From contig NZ_LGDW01000085.1 in NCBI RefSeq assembly GCF_001280005.1, forward strand, positions 1 to 64,000: a DNA stretch of 64,000 bases. Direction: 5' to 3'. The stretch comes from Streptomyces sp. NRRL WC-3618 (GTDB lineage Bacteria; Actinomycetota; Actinomycetes; Streptomycetales; Streptomycetaceae). Shown piece by piece: positions 7,659 through 17,914 of this stretch. Position 1 is the first letter of the stretch. Each line of letters begins with the position of its first letter. A model generated the notes under the pieces. That model ran no database searches. It was not told the DNA's origin and saw only the letters and a list, made by a program, of their open reading frames with translations. The position numbers were made by a program, and so were the translations under genes.

Positions 7659-9125
7659 ATGGACCATTCGAAGGCACCGGTGCTCGAAGCGCTCGAGGCT
7701 TACCATGCCGAGCGCCAGACATCCTTCACCCCTCCGGGGCACAAGCAGGGGCGCGGCGCCGACCCCCGGGTACGTGCCGTGCTGGGTGACGCCGTCTTCC
7801 TTTCCGACGTCCTCGCGGTCAATGGCCTCGACGACCGGACGTCCTCGCATGGTGTCCTGGCCGAGGCCCAGGCTCTGATGGCGGACGCCGTCGATGCCGA
7901 GCACACCTTCTTCTCCACTTGCGGCAGTTCGCTCTCTGTCAAGGCCGCCATGCTGTCCGTCGCGGGCCCTCACGAGACCCTGCTCGTCGGGCGGGACGCA
8001 CACAAGGCCGTGGTCGCCGGACTCATTCTTTCCGGGGTGTGCCCCGTATGGGTCGATCCGCAGTGGGATGCTGATCTGCACCTCGCGCACCCGCCGGCCA
8101 GCGAGTCCTTCGATGCCGCATTCCGTGAACACCCGGAGGCAAAAGGGGCCTTGGTCACCAGCCCCACCCCGTACGGCACCTGCTCAGACCTGGCCGCCGT
8201 CTCCGCCATCTGTCACGAGCACGGCAAACCGTTGATCGCCGACGAGGCGTGGGGCGCGCACCTGCCGTTCCACCCCGATCTGCCCGCCTGGGGCATGGAT
8301 GCCGGCGCGGACGTGTGTGTCACATCCGTGCACAAGATGGGATCCGGGCTGGAGCAGAGCTCGGTGTTCCACCTGCAGGGCGACCTGATCGATCCGCACG
8401 TGCTCAGCGCCCGTGAGGACCTGCTCGGCACGACGAGCCCCTCAAGCCTCATCTACGCCGCCCTGGACGGCTGGCGGCGGCAGATGGTGGAACATGGACG
8501 CTCCCTGTACGACGACGCTCTGTCCCTGGTCTCCGATGTACGGTCGCGCATCGCCACGATCGACGGCATGCACGTGCACGACCGCGCGGATTTCTGCGGA
8601 CCGGGACGGGCCGCGGATATGGATCCCCTCCAGGTCATCGTGGACATCACCGGCCTGAGCATCTCGGGATACAGCGCAGCCGACTGGATCCGCGAACACC
8701 ACCGCGTCAACCTGCACCTCAGCGACCACCGCCGGATCAGCGCACAGTTCTCCCACGGCGACGACGAGCAGTCGGCGGACCGGCTGCTCGCCGCGTTCGA
8801 GGATCTGGCACGGCACGCCGAAGAGCTGCGGCCAGCCCCCGAGATCCATGTTCCCGATCCGGCTGGGCTGCGGCTGGAGCAGGTCATGCTCCCGCGCGAC
8901 GCCTTCTTCGGCCGCACCGAGCAGGTGCCGTGGCGGCGGGCGGTGGGGCGCGTCAGCGCCGAGATGCTGACGCCCTACCCACCGGGGGTCCCCGCAGCGC
9001 TGCCTGGGGAGCGGCTCTCCAAAGAAGTCCTGGACTACCTGCGCAGCGGCATCGACGCCGGCATGGTCGTCCCGGACGCCGTGGACGGCGAAGTGCAGAG
9101 CGTGCGCGTCGCCGTGCAGGATTGA
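7659..9125 (+). CDS. PLP-dependent Orn/Lys/Arg decarboxylase family protein
   Basis: Fold-type I PLP enzyme of 488 residues in the Orn/Lys/Arg decarboxylase (SpeA/CadA-like) family. The family signature SFTPPGHKQGRG is near the N-terminus. The cofactor lysine is in TSVHKMGSG (His225-Lys226), and DEAWGAH carries the cofactor-binding Asp. It is shorter than the E. coli inducible decarboxylases because the N-terminal wing is absent, as in Bacillus-type enzymes. ATG 7659 fits the family start (MDHSKAPVLEALE); an upstream in-frame GTG at 7623 is an alternative. An M20 amidohydrolase starts five bases after the stop, so the two are co-transcribed. Substrate could be arginine, lysine, ornithine or a modified amino acid; the sequence does not decide. 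Confidence 0.9.
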   Translation: MDHSKAPVLEALEAYHAERQTSFTPPGHKQGRGADPRVRAVLGDAVFLSDVLAVNGLDDRTSSHGVLAEAQALMADAVDAEHTFFSTCGSSLSVKAAMLSVAGPHETLLVGRDAHKAVVAGLILSGVCPVWVDPQWDADLHLAHPPASESFDAAFREHPEAKGALVTSPTPYGTCSDLAAVSAICHEHGKPLIADEAWGAHLPFHPDLPAWGMDAGADVCVTSVHKMGSGLEQSSVFHLQGDLIDPHVLSAREDLLGTTSPSSLIYAALDGWRRQMVEHGRSLYDDALSLVSDVRSRIATIDGMHVHDRADFCGPGRAADMDPLQVIVDITGLSISGYSAADWIREHHRVNLHLSDHRRISAQFSHGDDEQSADRLLAAFEDLARHAEELRPAPEIHVPDPAGLRLEQVMLPRDAFFGRTEQVPWRRAVGRVSAEMLTPYPPGVPAALPGERLSKEVLDYLRSGIDAGMVVPDAVDGEVQSVRVAVQD

Positions 9126-9130
9126 CGTCG

Positions 9131-10435
9131 ATGTCCGCACCTCGAGAACCAGCCGCCCGCCGGGGTTCGCCGGCCCTCTCCGTCCTTCATGACCGCATCG
9201 CGCAGGAAGTGACGGCCCAGGCACCCCGGCTCTGGGACATCGCGATGGCCCTGCACCATGATCCCGAGCTCGCCTTCGAGGAATACGCTGCGGCCGAGTT
9301 GCTCACAGGAGAGCTGGAGCGTGCCGGATTCGCCGTGAACCGCGGAATCGCGGACATGCCCACGGCGTTCGTCGCCGAAGTGGGCGACGGTAACCGGCCC
9401 CGTGTGGCACTGCTGCTGGAATACGACGCGCTGCCCGGACTGGGGCACGCCTGCGGCCACAACCTGATCGCGGCCGCCGGTCTCGGTGCGGCACTCGCCC
9501 TGCACAGGGCGCTTGGTGAAGAACCGGTCCAGGGACTCCCCGGCACGGTCATGGCGGTGGGGACTCCGGCCGAGGAAGGCGGTGGAGGGAAGGTCGCACA
9601 GGTGGCAGCCGGCGTTTTCGACGAAGTCGATGCCGCCCTCATGTTCCATCCCGGCGTCAACGACTGGGCCTGGGCGCCTCTGACCGCCCAGGTCCAGATA
9701 CGTACTGTCTTCCACGGGCGCGCCGCCCACCCCACCGGCAGACCGAGCGAGGGCATCGATGCCCTCGCCTCCCTCATCCAGCTGTTCGGCTCGCTCAACG
9801 TCCTGCAGCGACGGCTTCCGCCCGGCTCTCATGTTCAAGGCATCATCACAGACGGTGGCCGGGCCACGAACATAGTCCCCGAGCGTGCGGAGGGGCTTTT
9901 CGGCCTCCGTGCGGCCACCACCAGGGCTTTGGACGCGCTGGTGGCGGAGGTCACCCAGTGCGCGCAGGGAATCGCAGCTGCCACCGGCTCCAGGGTCGAG
10001 ACCTCGCGCGCCGCTGCGGGGTACCACCATTTCCGCGACAACGCCGTGCTGTCCGACCGTTTCGCCCTGCACCTCAGCGAGGCGGGTATCGACCTCGAAG
10101 AGCCCACGCCGGGGGTGTATCTGGGGTCATCCGACATCGGTGATGTGAGCGCGATCGTTCCGGCCATCCATCCCTTTGTGGCCATTCTGAGCCCCGAACA
10201 CGCGGACCACACCCCTGAATTCGGCGCTGCAGCGGCGAGCGAAAGCGCACGCCGGGTCATGCTCGCCTCGGCGCGTGCGCTGGCGTGCACCGCCGCAGAC
10301 ATCCTCCGAGAGGCGGGGCTCGCCGACCGGGCGTGGAAGCGACATCTCGAAAAGGCAGCCGTAGAGGAACACGAGGTGGGTCCACGGCGGACGACCCCCT
10401 CAACGTTCTCTGAGACATCTGTCGACCTTCGGTAA
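9131..10435 (+). CDS. M20 family (M20D-type) amidohydrolase/peptidase
   Basis: Zinc-type amidohydrolase of 434 residues related to AbgB, IAA-amino-acid hydrolases and N-acyl-amino-acid deacylases. GHACGHN (residues 105-111) carries the metal-binding Cys108/His110 region. PAEEGGGGK near residue 150 holds the catalytic and metal Glu pair. MFHPG and ILSPEHADHTPEF are further conserved family patches. ATG 9131 follows the decarboxylase stop by five bases, so translation is probably coupled. The pairing suggests that one enzyme releases an amine or amino acid from an amide and the other decarboxylates it, or the reverse order. No signal peptide, so it is cytoplasmic. The family is certain, the substrate unknown. 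Confidence 0.9.
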   Translation: MSAPREPAARRGSPALSVLHDRIAQEVTAQAPRLWDIAMALHHDPELAFEEYAAAELLTGELERAGFAVNRGIADMPTAFVAEVGDGNRPRVALLLEYDALPGLGHACGHNLIAAAGLGAALALHRALGEEPVQGLPGTVMAVGTPAEEGGGGKVAQVAAGVFDEVDAALMFHPGVNDWAWAPLTAQVQIRTVFHGRAAHPTGRPSEGIDALASLIQLFGSLNVLQRRLPPGSHVQGIITDGGRATNIVPERAEGLFGLRAATTRALDALVAEVTQCAQGIAAATGSRVETSRAAAGYHHFRDNAVLSDRFALHLSEAGIDLEEPTPGVYLGSSDIGDVSAIVPAIHPFVAILSPEHADHTPEFGAAAASESARRVMLASARALACTAADILREAGLADRAWKRHLEKAAVEEHEVGPRRTTPSTFSETSVDLR

Positions 10436-10649
10436 GCAAAGTCGGTCGCCTGTCGCCATCGTCGCCGGCTCCGTCGCTCGTTGCAGCGCTCATCCCCCTT
10501 GAAGGCTAAAACGAGCCCCGAATGATCGCCGCCCGCTGCGCCCCTGGTCAGGGCCCCTCCGCCATATGGGTTTCCTACGAGGGGTGGCGGTCAGGCAAGA
10601 TGGGGTGTATCCCACCACTGCCAGATTTCAAGCTGCCGGACGGTTTCTC

Positions 10650-12314
<1,665 letters not shown>

Positions 12315-12316
12315 TC

Positions 12317-12763
12317 TTGCGGCACATCTACCGCTGCCCGCTGCGCTGGGCGGACATGGACGCGTACGGCCACGTCAACAACGTGGTCTTCCTCCGCTAC
12401 CTGGAGGAAGCCCGTATCGACTTCCTGTTCCGCCCGGACAAGGATTTCCAGCAGGGGTCCGTGGTGGCACGCCATGAGATCGACTACAAGAGGCAGCTGG
12501 TCCACCGGCACGCGCCCGTGGACATCGAGCTGTGGGTCACGCGGATAAGAGCGGCGTCCTTCACGCTCACCTATGAGGTCAAGGACGCGGACCAGGTGTA
12601 CGTCCAGGCCTCGACGGTCGTCGTGCCGTTCGACTTCGCGACGCAGCGTCCGCGCCGCATCACCTCCGAGGAACGGAAGTTCCTGGAGGAGTACATGGAG
12701 ACGGACAGGGACGCGGACGCCGACGAGAACGCCGACGACGAGGACGGGGCCGTCGCCGCATGA
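12317..12763 (+). CDS. Acyl-CoA thioesterase, hotdog fold (4HBT)
   Basis: Small 148-residue hotdog-fold thioesterase. The N-terminal motif RWADMDAYGHVNNVVFLRYLEEAR is the 4-hydroxybenzoyl-CoA thioesterase signature, here split as RWADMDAYGHVNN with the catalytic Asp. It lies two bases after the ettA stop, starting at a TTG (12317), and its stop overlaps the next gene (ATGA). No independent ribosome binding site is visible, so translation probably depends on coupling with ettA. An acidic tail (DRDADADENADDED) is unusual but common in Streptomyces copies. Hydrolyses an acyl-CoA of unknown chain; it may protect CoA pools. Confidence 0.9.
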   Translation: MRHIYRCPLRWADMDAYGHVNNVVFLRYLEEARIDFLFRPDKDFQQGSVVARHEIDYKRQLVHRHAPVDIELWVTRIRAASFTLTYEVKDADQVYVQASTVVVPFDFATQRPRRITSEERKFLEEYMETDRDADADENADDEDGAVAA

Positions 12764-13455
12764 CGGTCCTGCACCTCGCCGACGAGGGGGAGGCGGCCGA
12801 CCTCGCCGCCTTCCTCGCCCGGCTGCTCCACTACGACCGTGGGGCGGCGGTACGTCTCCAGGCGGCCGGCACCGCGCTCGCCGTGTTCGGGCGGCCCCCG
12901 TCCTTCGAGGTCCTCGCGATCCGCGCGGCCCGGCTCGCCAAGCCCTACGAGAACGGGCTGGACGTCGCCCTCGACGTCACCGTGTCCGCCGGTGAACTCC
13001 TGGAGACGGTGGACGAGTCCGCCGCCACCCTCACCGTCCCCGGGGCCGTCACCGGGCCGCCCTGGGCCGGGGTACTGCCCCCGCGCGGCGGCTGGCGCCC
13101 GGAGCCCGGCCTGCCCGCACCGGACGCGCTGCGCACGATGGTCGCCGCGGCGGTCGCCGAATTCCGGTCCCGTACGCAGGAATTGGCGCCCGAACTGCGT
13201 ACCCGCGCCGAACTCGACCGGATCGGACGGGAGATCTGGACCCGGACGGTCGGGGAAACCCGCCTGCCGGTACGGGCCGTGCACGCGGCGCAGTCCCTGG
13301 GCTTCCTGCGGCCGACGCAAGGCCCGCAGGAGTCCGGCGAGGCACCGCTCGCGCTGGTCTCCTCGGGGTCCTGGCTGCGGCTGCGCACGCCGTACGGATC
13401 GATCGCCGTACGCGGCGGGGCGGGACTCGGAGCGCTGGACGTCAGCGTCCGCTGA
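12760..13455 (+). CDS. Conserved hypothetical protein downstream of ettA
   Basis: 231 residues, soluble, no recognised domain. The ATG overlaps the thioesterase stop by four bases, so it belongs to the ettA operon. Visible features are an alpha/beta-like N-terminus (VLHLADEGEAADLAAFLARLL) and a C-terminus rich in short strands (GSWLRLRTPYGSIAVRGGAG). I do not recognise the family beyond believing it occurs at this locus in other actinomycetes. It faces the globin gene convergently with only 38 bases between. Confidence 0.75.
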   Translation: MTVLHLADEGEAADLAAFLARLLHYDRGAAVRLQAAGTALAVFGRPPSFEVLAIRAARLAKPYENGLDVALDVTVSAGELLETVDESAATLTVPGAVTGPPWAGVLPPRGGWRPEPGLPAPDALRTMVAAAVAEFRSRTQELAPELRTRAELDRIGREIWTRTVGETRLPVRAVHAAQSLGFLRPTQGPQESGEAPLALVSSGSWLRLRTPYGSIAVRGGAGLGALDVSVR

Positions 13456-13493
13456 ACCCCGGCTCAGCCCTCAGCACCCTTGACGCCAGGCGC

Positions 13494-13898
13494 TCAGCCC
13501 TCTGTGTTCACCATCGAGGCCGCCGCGTACGTCAGGTAGTTCCACAGCGTCCGCTCGTGCTCCTCGGAGAGGCCGAGCTCCTCGACGGCGACGTGCATGT
13601 GCTTCAGCCACGCGTCGTGCGCGGCCCGGTCGACGGCGAAGGGGGCATGGCGCATCCGCAGCCGGGGGTGGCCGCGGTTCTCGCTGTAGGTGGTGGGGCC
13701 GCCCCAGTACTGGATCAGGAACAGCGTGAACCGCTCCTCGGCCGGGCCCAGGTCCTCCTCCGGATACATGGGCCGCAGCAGCGGGTCCGCGGCGACACCC
13801 TCGTAGAACCGGTGCACGAGGCGCCGGAAGGTCTCCTCGCCGCCGACCTGCTCGTAGAAGGTCTGCTCCTGAAGCGTGCCGCGCGGAATCTCATTCAC
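13494..13898 (-). CDS. glbO: Group II truncated hemoglobin (GlbO-like)
   Basis: Truncated 2-on-2 globin of 134 residues. The pattern FYEQVGGEETFRRLVHRFYEGV is the helix A-B-C start typical of group II. The proximal heme ligand is His84 in RMRHAPF, and HDAWLKHM carries the conserved G8 Trp seen in actinobacterial GlbO. Such proteins bind O2 and NO and may act in electron transfer or NO/peroxide detoxification. Transcribed away from the methyltransferase across a MITE-like repeat that begins about 38 bases upstream of its ATG. Strong assignment. Confidence 0.92.
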   Translation of the reverse strand: MNEIPRGTLQEQTFYEQVGGEETFRRLVHRFYEGVAADPLLRPMYPEEDLGPAEERFTLFLIQYWGGPTTYSENRGHPRLRMRHAPFAVDRAAHDAWLKHMHVAVEELGLSEEHERTLWNYLTYAAASMVNTEG

Positions 13899-13935
13899 CT
13901 CACCATGGTCTCAGACGCGGAGACCGAGGACTCAA

Positions 13936-14019
13936 GGCCTAGGCCGGGTCCGCAAAGTCCCGCCTGCCCCGCGGCCCGCCCTCCGGGCGGACGACGGGAC
14001 TTCGCGGACACGGCCTAGG
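13936..14019. repeat. MITE-like palindromic element with GGCCTAGG ends
   Basis: About 84 bp. Both ends read GGCCTAGG (13936-13943 and 14012-14019). Inside, two arms of about 25 bp are complementary with few mismatches: left CTAGGCCGGGTCCGCAAAG (from 13939) and right CGCGGACACGGCCTAG (ending 14018). A second nested hairpin (CCGCCC, loop, GGGCGG) fills the centre near 13975-13990. It resembles a dispersed intergenic repeat I recall from other Streptomyces genomes. It lies between the divergent globin and methyltransferase genes. No transposase is nearby. Confidence 0.75.
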
Positions 14020-14073
14020 ACCGCCCCGACATCGCCGTTCGCGTCCAGGCGCCGGGCGCAGGACAGTGGACGT

Positions 14074-15063
14074 ATGGGCGCGCACGAGCTCCACGAGGAC
14101 AGGGACAGCGACCTCGCCGCCGCGGCGCGGGCCGAGCTCGTGCGGGTGATCGAGGCCAGCGGGGCCTGGGACAGTGACCCGGTCTGGCGGGAGGCGTTCG
14201 AGGCGGTGCCACGGCATCTGTTCGTGCCGTACTACTACGCCGGTGCCGTGACCGGGCGGCAGCGGCTGTGGGGTGAAAGTCCTGACCGGGTCACGCGTGA
14301 GCGCTGGTTGCGCGGCGCCTACGCGGACGCGCCGCTCGCGACCAGGGTGCGCGACGGTGAGCTGGTCTCCTCCAGCAGCCAGCCCTCACTCATGGCCGCG
14401 ATGCTCGCCGAGCTGAAGGTCGAGGACGGGCACAACGTCCTGGAGATCGGCGCCGGTACGGGGTACAACGCGGCGCTGCTCGCGCACCGCCTCGGCGACG
14501 AGCACGTCACGACGGTGGATCTGGACCCGGAGATCACCGAGTCGGCCCGCCGACACCTGGCCGCCGCCGGACACCATCCGGTCGTCGTCACCGGCGACGG
14601 CGCGCGCGGGGTGCCCGAACGCGGCCCCTTCGACCGGATCATCGCGACCTGCACACTCACCTCGGTCCCGCGCGCCTGGCTCGCCCAGTGCCGGCCGGGC
14701 GCCCGCATCCTGACGCCGTTCGCCACCGGCCTGGTCGCCCTCACGGTCCGCGACGCCGAGCACGCCGAGGGCCGCTTCCTGCACACGTCCGCCTACTTCG
14801 TGCCGCTGCGGGGGGCGAGCACGCCGGAGCCGGAGATCCCGCACCTGGGCGCGGTCCCGGCCCGGACGCGCGAGCACGAGCTGTTCCGGTTCCTGCTGGC
14901 GCTCACCCAGGGCAGCCTGGCCCCGCAGGAGGCGTACGCGCTCTGGGAACGCGAGGGCCGGCCGGTGCGGGAGCGGTACGGGATCACCGTCAGCGGCGAC
15001 CGGGAGTGGGCCTGGCTCGACGAACCCACAGGTCCGTACGCCTGGCCCCTCCCCACGACCTGA
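14074..15063 (+). CDS. SAM-dependent methyltransferase, PCMT (L-isoaspartate) type
   Basis: About 329 residues. AFEAVPRHLFVP and SSSSQPSLMAAML are typical of protein-L-isoaspartate O-methyltransferases, and VLEIGAGTGYNAALLA is the SAM-binding motif I. The C-terminal 100 residues extend beyond the E. coli enzyme, as in actinobacterial PCMT-like proteins, some of which act on natural-product peptides. I chose ATG 14074; the frame runs further upstream through the MITE-like repeat but without a start signal. It converges with the FHA gene, with nine bases between stops and no terminator hairpin. Isoaspartate repair is the family function; a different acceptor cannot be excluded. Confidence 0.85.
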   Translation: MGAHELHEDRDSDLAAAARAELVRVIEASGAWDSDPVWREAFEAVPRHLFVPYYYAGAVTGRQRLWGESPDRVTRERWLRGAYADAPLATRVRDGELVSSSSQPSLMAAMLAELKVEDGHNVLEIGAGTGYNAALLAHRLGDEHVTTVDLDPEITESARRHLAAAGHHPVVVTGDGARGVPERGPFDRIIATCTLTSVPRAWLAQCRPGARILTPFATGLVALTVRDAEHAEGRFLHTSAYFVPLRGASTPEPEIPHLGAVPARTREHELFRFLLALTQGSLAPQEAYALWEREGRPVRERYGITVSGDREWAWLDEPTGPYAWPLPTT

Positions 15064-15072
15064 GGGGAGCTC

Positions 15073-16407
15073 TTATCCCCGGCGGATCGTGATCGTCGTC
15101 CACGCGCCCACGTGCACCCGGTCGCCGTCCTGCAGCGGGACGGGGACGAAGGGCTGGATGGGCTCCTCGGAGTGGTTGACCGTCGTACCGTTCGTCGAGT
15201 TCTGGTCGACGACCGCCCAGCCGCCGTCGGGCTGCTGGACCAGTACCGCGTGCTGGTGCGAGACGCCCGGGTCCTCCGGCGGCACCGCCAGGTCGATGTC
15301 CGGGGACTCGCCCGTGGAGTGCCGGCGGCGCCCGATCGTGATCTGGTTGCCGGTGAGCGCGCGCCGCTGCTCCGGTGAGTACGCGGGCAGGTTCAGACCC
15401 GCGGCCTCGGGGCCGGAGCGCTGCATCATCGCCATGAAGTACTCGCGGTCCGGGCCGATCGTCGCGGACCAGGTCAGCGGCTGAGGCTGGCCGTAGCCGC
15501 CGCCGTGGGCGGGCGGGGCCTGGGTCATGCCGGGCTGCGGGTAGCCGTAGCCGCCGCTCTGCTGCGGGGCCTGCGGTCCGCTCGGGCCGCCGGTCGGCGG
15601 GGAGATCACCCAGTCGTCGTCGGCGCTGCCGAAGCCGCCGCCGGGCGGCTGCGGACCACCGCGGCGGCCCGTCTCCTGTGGGAACGCGGGCGGAGGGGGC
15701 GGACCGGACGGCTGGAACGCCTGCGGGGCGCCATCGAGCCTTCCAGGGCCTCCTGGGTTTCCAGGCGGCGGGTAGCCGCCCTGGGGCTGCGAGCCGCCGG
15801 GGGGACCGGGCGGGGGGTAGCCCTGGGATCCGCCGGGCGGGCCGGGCGGGTAACCCTGCGGTCCACCGGCGGGCATACCGGGTGTGGGACCCGGCGGCGG
15901 GGGGACTGGGCGTGACGGGTCGCCGCCGAAGGGCTGAAGCGGCTCGGCGGGGCGGTTGATCTGCGACGGGCGCGAGCTCTGGTAGTCGTAGCCGTCACCG
16001 CCGCCGTAGGACGGGCCGGGCGGCGGAGGCTGGTACCGCTGGCCGGGGCCCGGGCCACCGGGCGCTCCGAATCCCTGGCCCGCGCCCGGCGCCGGTGGGC
16101 GCGGGGCGGCCGGGGTGTACGAGGTCGCCGTGTTCGTCAGGAAGTTCCACCGGCACTCCTCGCAGAACGGAGCGCCCCCCTCACGCGGGGTACGGCACTG
16201 TGGGCACAGCTCCTGCTCGGCGTCCGGCACGGCGGACAGGTGCGAGCGGCTGCCGGGCGCGCCGGTGGCGGAACCCGGCGGCGGATAGCCGTAACCCGGC
16301 GCCGGGGGTGGCGGCGGGGGCGGAGGCACGGCACCGGCCATGCGGTGACCGCAGACCTCGCACCAGTCGTCGGAATCCGACTGGTGTCCGTTCGGGCAGG
16401 TCGGCAT
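15073..16407 (-). CDS. Zinc-ribbon and FHA domain protein
   Basis: About 444 residues. Two zinc ribbons open the protein: CPNGHQ with WCEVCGHR, and CPQC with FCEEC (near residue 75-95). A roughly 220-residue Pro/Gly-rich disordered linker follows. The C-terminal 100 residues form an FHA domain, with IGRRRHS, VSHQHAVL and NSTNGTTVN supplying the Arg, Ser and Asn that bind phosphothreonine. Last gene of the pknG-locus operon. FHA plus neighbouring kinase and phosphatase makes it the likely reader of threonine phosphorylation, analogous to but much longer than mycobacterial GarA. ATG 16407 has GGGGGAAG about ten bases upstream. The 58-base gap before it is unusually A-rich on the coding strand. 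Domain calls are firm, partner identity is inferred. Confidence 0.88.
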   Translation of the reverse strand: MPTCPNGHQSDSDDWCEVCGHRMAGAVPPPPPPPPAPGYGYPPPGSATGAPGSRSHLSAVPDAEQELCPQCRTPREGGAPFCEECRWNFLTNTATSYTPAAPRPPAPGAGQGFGAPGGPGPGQRYQPPPPGPSYGGGDGYDYQSSRPSQINRPAEPLQPFGGDPSRPVPPPPGPTPGMPAGGPQGYPPGPPGGSQGYPPPGPPGGSQPQGGYPPPGNPGGPGRLDGAPQAFQPSGPPPPPAFPQETGRRGGPQPPGGGFGSADDDWVISPPTGGPSGPQAPQQSGGYGYPQPGMTQAPPAHGGGYGQPQPLTWSATIGPDREYFMAMMQRSGPEAAGLNLPAYSPEQRRALTGNQITIGRRRHSTGESPDIDLAVPPEDPGVSHQHAVLVQQPDGGWAVVDQNSTNGTTVNHSEEPIQPFVPVPLQDGDRVHVGAWTTITIRRG

Positions 16408-16465
16408 GTCGGCGCTTCCCCCTCTCCTCTTCACTACGTTTGTTCGGTTACTTCTTTTGTTTCTT

Positions 16466-17812
16466 CTACTTCTTTACACGAACAGTCTTTGTGGAACGTG
16501 TCTCGAGCGTCATCTCGTCGGCCTCTTCGACCTTCGCCTTCAGTCGCACAGTACCTGCCGCGGCGTCGACCACGTCCACCACCTTTGCGAGCAGTTTCGC
16601 AGTATCCGCGTTTCCGGAGGCGCTGGCGAGCTGAACGGCCCGTCCCAGCTTGGCCGTTGCCCCGTCGACATCACCCGCTTTGCGGGCGTCCAGACCCTGC
16701 TGGATGACCTGTGCCAGCTCGGCCTGACCCGTGTAGTGCGCGACCTGGGGGTTGATCGACGTCGAGGCCGCCATGTCGTCGGTCCACACGGCCCGTACGA
16801 GGCCCTGCGCGCCGAGGTTGTGGGCGCTGCCGTCGGGCTGCGGGATCACCAGGGAGACGCGGGCGGCCAGCATCTCCCGGCCCAGGCCGGCGGAGGGCAC
16901 CTGGACGCACACGTGGTAGTCGCGCGACTCGTCGCCCCAGGAACCGGTGGGGTAGTCACCGGCGCGGGGGCCCGCCTCCGTGCGGCGGTCGGTCAGCTCC
17001 GCGACGGTGGGCGCGACCTGCTTGACGAACTTGATCTCCGTGCCGACCGGGGTCCACAGCCTGAGGGCGACGTCCGCGACCTCCTTGCCCATGGCCGCCT
17101 CCATCATCTGCGTGAAGTCGGCGGAGAGGCCGGCCGGGTCGGCGACGATGTCGGCGGTGCCGAGCAGCCCGGAGGCGATCGCGGTGACCTCCTTGACCTC
17201 CCAGTCGGTGCCCACGCCCCGCGCGTCGCAGGTGAAACGGCCCGCGCAGGAGTCCAGGGCGGCCTTCAGGTCCTCCGGTGACTCATGTTCGTTGCGGCCG
17301 TCGGTGAGCAGGATGCCGTGCCGGATGGTGACCTCGGACGAGGACAGCAGCCGGTCGGCGAGACGCAGCCAGGTGCCGATGGCCGTGCCGCCGCCCGCGC
17401 TCAGCCGGCGCAGCGCCTGCCTGGCCTGTTCGCGGGTGGTCGCGTCGGCGACCGCGAGCCGCCCGCCGCCCGGGTAGATCTCCTTGGCGACGTGCGTGCC
17501 GCCGATCACCGTGAAGTGCACACCGTCGCGTACGGCGTCGATCGCGGCGGCCGTCGCCTCCCGGGCGCCCCGCATCTTGGTCGGCGGATAGTCCATCGAG
17601 CCGGAGCAGTCGACCATGATCGCCACGGCCGCGTCCGGGCTCTGGCCGGGTGTGTAGAGGTGGGGCGCCGAGACGCCGGCGCCGACCGTGCCGCCGCCCG
17701 TCGCGGTGACCGTCACGATCGCGCTGACCTCACGGCCGCCGTCCGGCAGGTACTCGTTCTGGTAGACGTCCACCGAGAACTGCGGCACGTTCGACTTCGA
17801 GAAATTGGCCAT
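16466..17812 (-). CDS. von Willebrand factor A domain protein
   Basis: 448 residues. The vWA domain carries a complete metal-ion-dependent adhesion site: DCSGSM (DxSxS), a Thr in GGGTAIG, and Asp in LLTDGRNEH. Before it is a short beta-rich segment, after it about 200 residues with a Lys-rich tail ending RVKK. No signal peptide or membrane span, so it is cytosolic and probably binds a protein partner through Mg2+. It sits between the PP2C and FHA genes of the pknG cluster. Its GGGGGAG site lies about ten bases before ATG 17812. It might scaffold the complex or be a kinase substrate; this is inference from position. Confidence 0.87.
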   Translation of the reverse strand: MANFSKSNVPQFSVDVYQNEYLPDGGREVSAIVTVTATGGGTVGAGVSAPHLYTPGQSPDAAVAIMVDCSGSMDYPPTKMRGAREATAAAIDAVRDGVHFTVIGGTHVAKEIYPGGGRLAVADATTREQARQALRRLSAGGGTAIGTWLRLADRLLSSSEVTIRHGILLTDGRNEHESPEDLKAALDSCAGRFTCDARGVGTDWEVKEVTAIASGLLGTADIVADPAGLSADFTQMMEAAMGKEVADVALRLWTPVGTEIKFVKQVAPTVAELTDRRTEAGPRAGDYPTGSWGDESRDYHVCVQVPSAGLGREMLAARVSLVIPQPDGSAHNLGAQGLVRAVWTDDMAASTSINPQVAHYTGQAELAQVIQQGLDARKAGDVDGATAKLGRAVQLASASGNADTAKLLAKVVDVVDAAAGTVRLKAKVEEADEMTLETRSTKTVRVKK

Positions 17813-17914
17813 GGGTGCTTCGCTCCCCCTCGAAAACCCCACATGCGTGGAGCAGTGACTGTTGGCGGACCAGTCCCCTCCGGTCCTTCTGAGAACATCC
17901 CCGTGTCAGTGCCC

